From Candidatus Sulfotelmatobacter sp. (GTDB lineage Bacteria; Acidobacteriota; Terriglobia; Terriglobales; Acidobacteriaceae), in contig JASHNU010000051.1 of assembly GCA_030041475.1 (NCBI GenBank), positions 1 to 64,000 on the forward strand: a stretch of 64,000 bases of DNA, read 5' to 3'. Numbering within the stretch: position 1 is the first letter of the stretch; every line of letters starts with the position of its first letter. This document shows, one piece after another, positions 59,969-64,000 of this stretch. The translations under genes were made by a program, and so were the position numbers. The notes beneath the pieces are model-generated. The model was not told the DNA's origin and did no database searches. It saw only the letters and a program-made list of their open reading frames with translations.

Positions 59969-60526
59969 ATGACGGGAATAGAGCCACGATCGTTTGCGCG
60001 CGCGGCGGGTGTGGTATATCTCGGGTATTTTGCGGCGGCCATCTTCGGATCGGTGCTGGTCAGCCGGAAGATGAACGCTGGTGTGGCCGTGGGGTGCATG
60101 GCAGATGTGCTGTATGCGGTAACGAGCCTGCTGTTCTATCGGCTGTTCCGGCCGGTGAATGGGATACTGGCGCTGGTGGCCACAGTGTTCAGCTTGTTGG
60201 GCTGCGCGGCCGATGTCCTGCACCAGATCAATCGAGCTCCCGCGGGGCTCAGTCCGCTGCTTTTCTTCGGACCATTTTGCGTTCTGCTCGGCTTGCTGAT
60301 CCTGCGGTCGGAATTTTTGCCTCGCTGGCTGGGCTGGCCGCTGATCGTCGCGGGAGTGGGATGGCTCGCATTCCTGATTCCAGCGGTGGCAACGCACGCG
60401 AGGGTTGTCATTTTTCCACTCGGTTTCTTGGCTGAGCTAGTGCTGATGCTGTGGCTGTTGATCAAGGGCGTGAATGAAGCACGCTGGGCCGCTGTCCGTT
60501 CCTTGCGCTTCCATCCCTATCAATAA
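59969..60526 (+). CDS. DUF4386 membrane protein
   Basis: A 185-residue integral membrane protein from ATG 59969 (MTGIEPRSFARAAGVVYLGY), behind GGAG. Six helices are visible, among them AAGVVYLGYFAAAIFGSVLV, ILALVATVFSLLGCAADVLH and FFGPFCVLLGLLILRSEFLP, then GWPLIVAGVGWLAFLIP and VVIFPLGFLAELVLMLWLLI. The profile and the RxxG-type start fit DUF4386, a family of unknown function. It ends just before the right boundary of the putative island. No partner gene is evident. Confidence 0.85.
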   Translation: MTGIEPRSFARAAGVVYLGYFAAAIFGSVLVSRKMNAGVAVGCMADVLYAVTSLLFYRLFRPVNGILALVATVFSLLGCAADVLHQINRAPAGLSPLLFFGPFCVLLGLLILRSEFLPRWLGWPLIVAGVGWLAFLIPAVATHARVVIFPLGFLAELVLMLWLLIKGVNEARWAAVRSLRFHPYQ

Positions 60527-60547
60527 GTGAAATGGGGATTTTGCAAC

Positions 60548-60567
60548 AATCCGATAGCGCCCACCAT
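60548..60567. other. Putative attR (duplicated tRNA-Val 3' end)
   Basis: AATCCGATAGCGCCCACCAT matches 19 of 20 bases of the tRNA-Val 3' end at 53312-53331. It sits 21 bases after the DUF4386 stop codon and no tRNA body precedes it. Confidence 0.65.
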
Positions 60568-60745
60568 CACAATCCCTCCACCCTCCAACGCCTCCACGCC
60601 TATTTGGCAGATCGGATCAATGCCTCCAAACCGCGTCCAACTGTGATCTTAATCACCGGGTCGCTTGCCATACGGGTGTACAATCCGGTGGTTTTTTCGA
60701 TTCAAGAAAAGACGTCTAATTCCGATCGATACCGCGAGGTGTCTC

Positions 60746-61948
60746 ATGAAACGTGTGATTTTCATTGCCTTCCTGCTTTCGTTATCGTTTGCCGCAACCA
60801 GCTCAGCTCAGACCATCACCGTCGGATTCACGGTTTCGAGAACGGGTGCGCTGAACGTGGATTCGCTCGAGCAATACCGCGGCTTCGAACTCTGGCGGGA
60901 CACGGTCAACGCAGCCGGAGGGATCAAGGCCGGCGGCAAGAGCTACATGGTGCAGTTTGCCAGCTACGACGACGAATCGAACTCCAAACGCGTGCAGCAG
61001 CTCTACACCCGCATGATCCTGGAAGACAAAGCCGACTTTCTGTTCAGCCCTTATTCGTCGAGCTTGACCGCCACGGCTGCGATTGTGACCGAGCAATACG
61101 AGAAGATCATGCTAACCACCGGCGCGGCGGAGGAGAAGACTTACAAGCTAGGCAACCAGTACCTGTTTCAGATGTTCGCGCCAGCCACGCAGTATCTCAC
61201 CGCGGCTCTCGACGCACTCAAAGCCAGAGATCCGAAGGCGACGGTGGCCTTCGTTTATGAGGACGCGTCGTTCTCTGTCGCCGTGGTCACTCCGGCCAAG
61301 GCCTATGCCCAGCAACTCGGGTTTAACGTTGTCTTCGCGGAAGCCTATGCGCCCAACACCACTGACTTCAGTGCGATCATCGACAAAGTGATCGCTTCCA
61401 AGGCCACGGTTCTATTGGGCGGCGGGCATTACGCCGATGGCTCGACGCTGGCCCGCCAACTTTACGGCCACAAAGTTCCGCTCAAGATGGTCGCGCTGCT
61501 CGTGGCTCCCGACAGCCCGCAATGGTCGGAGTTGGGCGATGCGGCGGTGGGTGTGATCGTGCCTTCACAGTGGGAGCCGCAATCGACGTTCAAGGCGCAA
61601 TACGGTCCCTCTGGAGCCGACTTCGGCAAAGCTTACTCTGCGAAGTACAACGCCCCTCCAAGCTATGAATCCGCCGGAGGCTATGCTTCCGGATTGATTC
61701 TGCAGCACGCCATTGAACAGGCCGGCGGAACCGACACCGCGAAAGTGGCGGCTGCGTTGAACTCGACCGACCTGACAACGTTTTACGGCCGCTCGAAATT
61801 TTCCACGGTGGCCAGCGAGCACGGGCTGCAGGTGGGTCACACGATCTTTCTGGCGCAGTGGCAGAATGACAAGTCGGGCGCCCTCGTGAAGCAGGTGGTC
61901 TGGCCGCTGGCCGGGAAGAGCGCCGATTTGAAGTATCCGATCCGTTAA
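60746..61948 (+). CDS. Branched-chain amino acid-type ABC substrate-binding protein
   Basis: A 400-residue periplasmic-binding protein of the LivJ class. The signal peptide is FIAFLLSLSFAATSSAQT and the start ATG 60746 follows GAGG. The core begins TVGFTVSRTGALNVDSLEQY and RGFELWRDTVNAAGGIKAGG. The middle has ILEDKADFLFSPYSSSLTAT, and the C-terminal lobe has YGHKVPLKMVALLVAPDSPQ, EQAGGTDTAKVAAALNSTD. The ligand (branched-chain amino acid, amide or other carboxylate) cannot be fixed from sequence. It is the first gene of the importer operon, with livH, livM and livG following. Confidence 0.92.
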   Translation: MKRVIFIAFLLSLSFAATSSAQTITVGFTVSRTGALNVDSLEQYRGFELWRDTVNAAGGIKAGGKSYMVQFASYDDESNSKRVQQLYTRMILEDKADFLFSPYSSSLTATAAIVTEQYEKIMLTTGAAEEKTYKLGNQYLFQMFAPATQYLTAALDALKARDPKATVAFVYEDASFSVAVVTPAKAYAQQLGFNVVFAEAYAPNTTDFSAIIDKVIASKATVLLGGGHYADGSTLARQLYGHKVPLKMVALLVAPDSPQWSELGDAAVGVIVPSQWEPQSTFKAQYGPSGADFGKAYSAKYNAPPSYESAGGYASGLILQHAIEQAGGTDTAKVAAALNSTDLTTFYGRSKFSTVASEHGLQVGHTIFLAQWQNDKSGALVKQVVWPLAGKSADLKYPIR

Positions 61949-62014
61949 AAGACTTTCGTCGGTTACTACCGCTGTGTTGGGCCCAATTGCCTGAGGCGGC
62001 GCGGGAGGTGAATC

Positions 62015-62875
62015 GTGTCCGGCATTCTAGCCTCTATGATTGACGGTCTGCTGATTGGCTCGGTCTACGGGCTGGCGGCGATGGGCCTGAGCCTGATCTG
62101 GGGCGTCATGGACGTGATCAACCTGACCCACGGATCCATGATCGCGCTCGGCATGTTCGGCATGTATCTGCTGTTTAGCGCGACCGCGAGCAACGCATAT
62201 TTCTTGTTGGCGCCTTTGATCGTTGTCGGTCTGGTTCTTGGCATTATCGTGTATTGGCTCGCGGTCAACTGGGTTGTGGACCGCCCGATCTTGATGAGCC
62301 TGCTCTCGACGTTCGCCGTGAACATGGTGGTCATTGGTCTCGGCACCGCTATTTGGAGCACCAGCCCTTACAACGTGAACTTCAGCGTGCCCGGCATCAC
62401 CGTAGGCGAATACACGTTCACGGGAAACCATATCGCGGCGGCGAGTTCGGCGGTGGTAATTGCGCTCCTGCTGGAGTTGTTTTTGCGTCGAACGCGAGCA
62501 GGCAAAGCCATCCGCGCAGTCGCGGACAATCGCGCCGCCGCCGAGCTGATGGGGATCTCCTCGACCCGCGTCCTGATGGTCGCCTTCGCCATCGGCATTG
62601 CGCTGGCGATGGCCTCGGGCGCGCTGGTCTCGACGCTGTTCCCCTTCACCATTCTTTCCGGTGCCGGCTACCAGCTCAAGAGTTTTGTGGTGACGGTTCT
62701 AGCCGGTCTGGGCAAGCCTTTCGGGGCATTAATCGCGGGCGTGCTTCTCGGTCTGCTGGAAGGAGCCGTATCGCCGTTCATCGCCGTGAGTTGGATTCCT
62801 CTGATTGAATTTGGCCTGTTCGTGGTGGTGCTGATCGCGTTCCCGCGGGGCATTTTCGGAAAGGCGACGGCATGA
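62015..62875 (+). CDS. livH: ABC importer permease, LivH type
   Basis: A 286-residue inner-membrane permease starting at GTG 62015 behind GGGAGGTG. Eight or so helices are visible; the family signatures are GLLIGSVYGLAAMGLSLIWG, MDVINLTHGSMIALGMFGMY and the C-terminal GLLEGAVSPFIAVSW. The cytoplasmic coupling loop reads IRAVADNRAAAELMGISSTR, contacting the ATPases. It pairs with LivM, whose ATG overlaps the end of this gene by 4 bases, so translation is coupled. Confidence 0.93.
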   Translation: MSGILASMIDGLLIGSVYGLAAMGLSLIWGVMDVINLTHGSMIALGMFGMYLLFSATASNAYFLLAPLIVVGLVLGIIVYWLAVNWVVDRPILMSLLSTFAVNMVVIGLGTAIWSTSPYNVNFSVPGITVGEYTFTGNHIAAASSAVVIALLLELFLRRTRAGKAIRAVADNRAAAELMGISSTRVLMVAFAIGIALAMASGALVSTLFPFTILSGAGYQLKSFVVTVLAGLGKPFGALIAGVLLGLLEGAVSPFIAVSWIPLIEFGLFVVVLIAFPRGIFGKATA

Positions 62876-63837
62876 TCCTGCGCCGGCCGCTGCTTTGGCT
62901 GATTCTCGCGCTGGCCGCGCTGTTCGTGTGGCTTCCCCTGCGTAACCACGATGTGGCTCTGCGAGAAGACCTGATTCTGGTGGCGGTGGCTATCATCCTG
63001 ACCAGCAATCTCAACCTCATGATCGGTTACACCGGCTATGTGAACTTCGGCCACATCGTGTTCTACGGCCTGGGCGGATACGTGGGACTGTACCTGGCGA
63101 CGGTGCTGAACTGGAACCTGATCGTGGCGGCGCTGATTGCGGGCGTGACCGTGAGTGTTCTGGCATTGTTGTTTGGACTCGGCATTCTGCGCCTTCGCGG
63201 CGCCTATTTTGCTCTGGCCACGATCGGCGTGCTGGTGGCGGTGCAGGCCTTCGTGGCGAATTTCGAGCCTTGGGGCCGATCGACCGGCATGTACGTTTCC
63301 TTTGCATCGTACGCGCCGCTGGGCGGCGCGCGGCGTGCGCTCTGGATCACGTATTACCTGATCATTGGCGTTATGGCGCTGTCGCTCGTCTTGAGCCTGG
63401 GCATCAGAAGGTCGAAGTTCGGCTTGGGCCTGTTTGCGATTCGCGAAGACGAAGACGCCGCCATCGTCCTGGGCGTGAACGCCACAGTGTACAAGGCAAT
63501 CATTTACAGCGTGTCGGCATTTCTGCCGGCGGTCGCTGGCGCACTCATGTTTTTCAAGAACGGCATGATCGATCCTTCGATCGCGTTCGAGTACATGCTG
63601 TCGCTCGAGGGCATCGTGATGCTGATGCTCGGAGGCCAGGGCACGGTGGCCGGATCGGCGCTGGGTGGGGCCTTGTACGAACGGCTGCGCTCTTATCTGC
63701 TCACGTCACCGCGGCTTTCGGAATTTCACCTGGTGATCGCCGGCGCTCTGCTGCTGCTGGTGGTGAGGCTTGCGCCGGGCGGGCTGATCGGCTGGCTCTA
63801 TCGTCTGGTTCCGCGGTCGCGGGAGGTGGTGGAATGA
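62872..63837 (+). CDS. livM: ABC importer permease, LivM type
   Basis: A 321-residue permease with about nine membrane helices, among them [20 protein letters not shown]. The family motif [20 protein letters not shown] and the coupling loop [20 protein letters not shown] are typical of LivM. The C-terminal half ends with [22 protein letters not shown] 62872 overlaps livH by 4 bases, and the next gene starts inside its last codons. It completes the membrane part of the importer. Confidence 0.93.
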   Translation: MILRRPLLWLILALAALFVWLPLRNHDVALREDLILVAVAIILTSNLNLMIGYTGYVNFGHIVFYGLGGYVGLYLATVLNWNLIVAALIAGVTVSVLALLFGLGILRLRGAYFALATIGVLVAVQAFVANFEPWGRSTGMYVSFASYAPLGGARRALWITYYLIIGVMALSLVLSLGIRRSKFGLGLFAIREDEDAAIVLGVNATVYKAIIYSVSAFLPAVAGALMFFKNGMIDPSIAFEYMLSLEGIVMLMLGGQGTVAGSALGGALYERLRSYLLTSPRLSEFHLVIAGALLLLVVRLAPGGLIGWLYRLVPRSREVVE

Positions 63838-64000
63838 CGGCGCTGCTCGAAGTGCAAGGCGTCAGCAAACGCTTCGGCGGATTGCAGGCCGTCGGCGATG
63901 TGAGCTTCACGTTGCAGGAGGGGGAAATTCTCGGCCTGATCGGGCCGAACGGGGCAGGCAAGACCACACTCTTTAATCTGGTGAACGGCGTCTACAAGAC
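63834..64000 (+). CDS. livG: ABC importer ATP-binding protein, LivG type (partial)
   Basis: The first 55 codons of a cytosolic ATPase, cut by the window end. [20 protein letters not shown] leads to Walker A as [16 protein letters not shown], followed by NGVYK. The G-G-L-Q-A-V start and the F-N-x-V-x-G-V after Walker A are typical of LivG. It overlaps livM by 4 bases. The second ATPase (livF) is presumably further downstream. Confidence 0.92.
   Translation, partial: MTALLEVQGVSKRFGGLQAVGDVSFTLQEGEILGLIGPNGAGKTTLFNLVNGVYK

Larger units (their letters stand above)
53331..60547. mobile_element. Probable 7.2 kb genomic island at tRNA-Val
   Basis: A segment bounded by an intact tRNA-Val on the left and a 19/20-identical copy of its 3' end on the right. 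It holds a TonB receptor, a two-component system, a dehydrogenase relic and a DUF4386 gene, and part of it looks less GC-rich than neighbouring DNA (qualitative impression). No integrase is present, so it would be a remnant or an externally mobilised element. A chance or a lost second tRNA copy is an alternative. Confidence 0.55.

Overview
The window looks like a chromosomal segment of an Acidobacteriota bacterium, probably class Terriglobia. This is inferred from gene content: a large TonB-dependent receptor with a carboxypeptidase-regulatory N-terminus, a VWA protein with an Acidobacteria-like layout, a DUF2934 protein, a subtilase ending in NALWGS repeats, GC-rich codon use, and many short palindromic repeats of the kind scattered through acidobacterial genomes. 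No ribosomal or other decisive taxonomic marker is present.

Layout. 1-7.2 kb: a small membrane protein, 3-hydroxyacyl-CoA dehydrogenase, a lipoprotein, tryptophanase, a P5C-dehydrogenase-type ALDH behind a CRP/FNR-like palindrome, and an M28 peptidase. 7.2-16.1 kb: regulators and proteases (LuxR-type regulator with a degenerate receiver, PilZ protein, a divergent FAD monooxygenase/TetR pair with twin operators, HtrA protease, HD-GYP-GAF protein, subtilase). 16.2-17.0 kb: a membrane-anchored iodothyronine-deiodinase-like protein with an in-frame UGA at the catalytic selenocysteine position, followed by a bSECIS-like hairpin. 17-25.6 kb: DUF2207, LemA, VWA, SYLF, Tag glycosylase, DUF4149, MoxR and HtpX. 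25.7-30.2 kb: cytochrome c maturation genes (ccmF, ccmH, ccmI-like) plus a secreted protein. 30.4-34 kb: DUF2934 protein, tRNA-Glu, a cytochrome c/sorbosone dehydrogenase fusion and an SGNH-like hydrolase. 34-40.2 kb: the imuA-imuB-dnaE2 mutasome cassette, in which all three genes carry in-frame dispersed repeats. 40.5-50.9 kb: a PhoB-like regulator and PhoU, DinB-like protein, methyltransferase-like membrane protein, kelch protein, an odd tRNA-Gly-like gene, SpoIIE phosphatase, thioredoxin reductase, TonB-C protein and proline dehydrogenase. 51-53 kb: sigma factor, anti-sigma factor and a DUF3106 protein. 53.3-60.6 kb: a probable 7.2 kb island beginning at tRNA-Val, bounded by a 19/20 copy of the tRNA 3' end, and holding the TonB receptor, a KdpDE-like two-component pair, a relic dehydrogenase and a DUF4386 protein. 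60.7-64 kb: a branched-chain amino acid type ABC importer, cut at its ATPase gene.

How genes work together. Proline dehydrogenase (50 kb) and P5C dehydrogenase (3.7 kb) would make a complete proline-to-glutamate route although unlinked. ImuA, ImuB and DnaE2 form the damage-inducible translesion system. CcmF/CcmH/CcmI would mature c-type cytochromes such as the 31.4 kb fusion protein. PhoU and the PhoB-like regulator form a phosphate-type module without Pst genes here.

The observations most worth checking are the deiodinase-like selenoprotein, the accumulation of in-frame repeats in the mutasome genes, the tRNA-Val island, the operators overlapping both start codons at 9.9 kb, and the tRNA-Gly-like gene at 44.7 kb. 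All calls come from reading the sequence; no database search was run.
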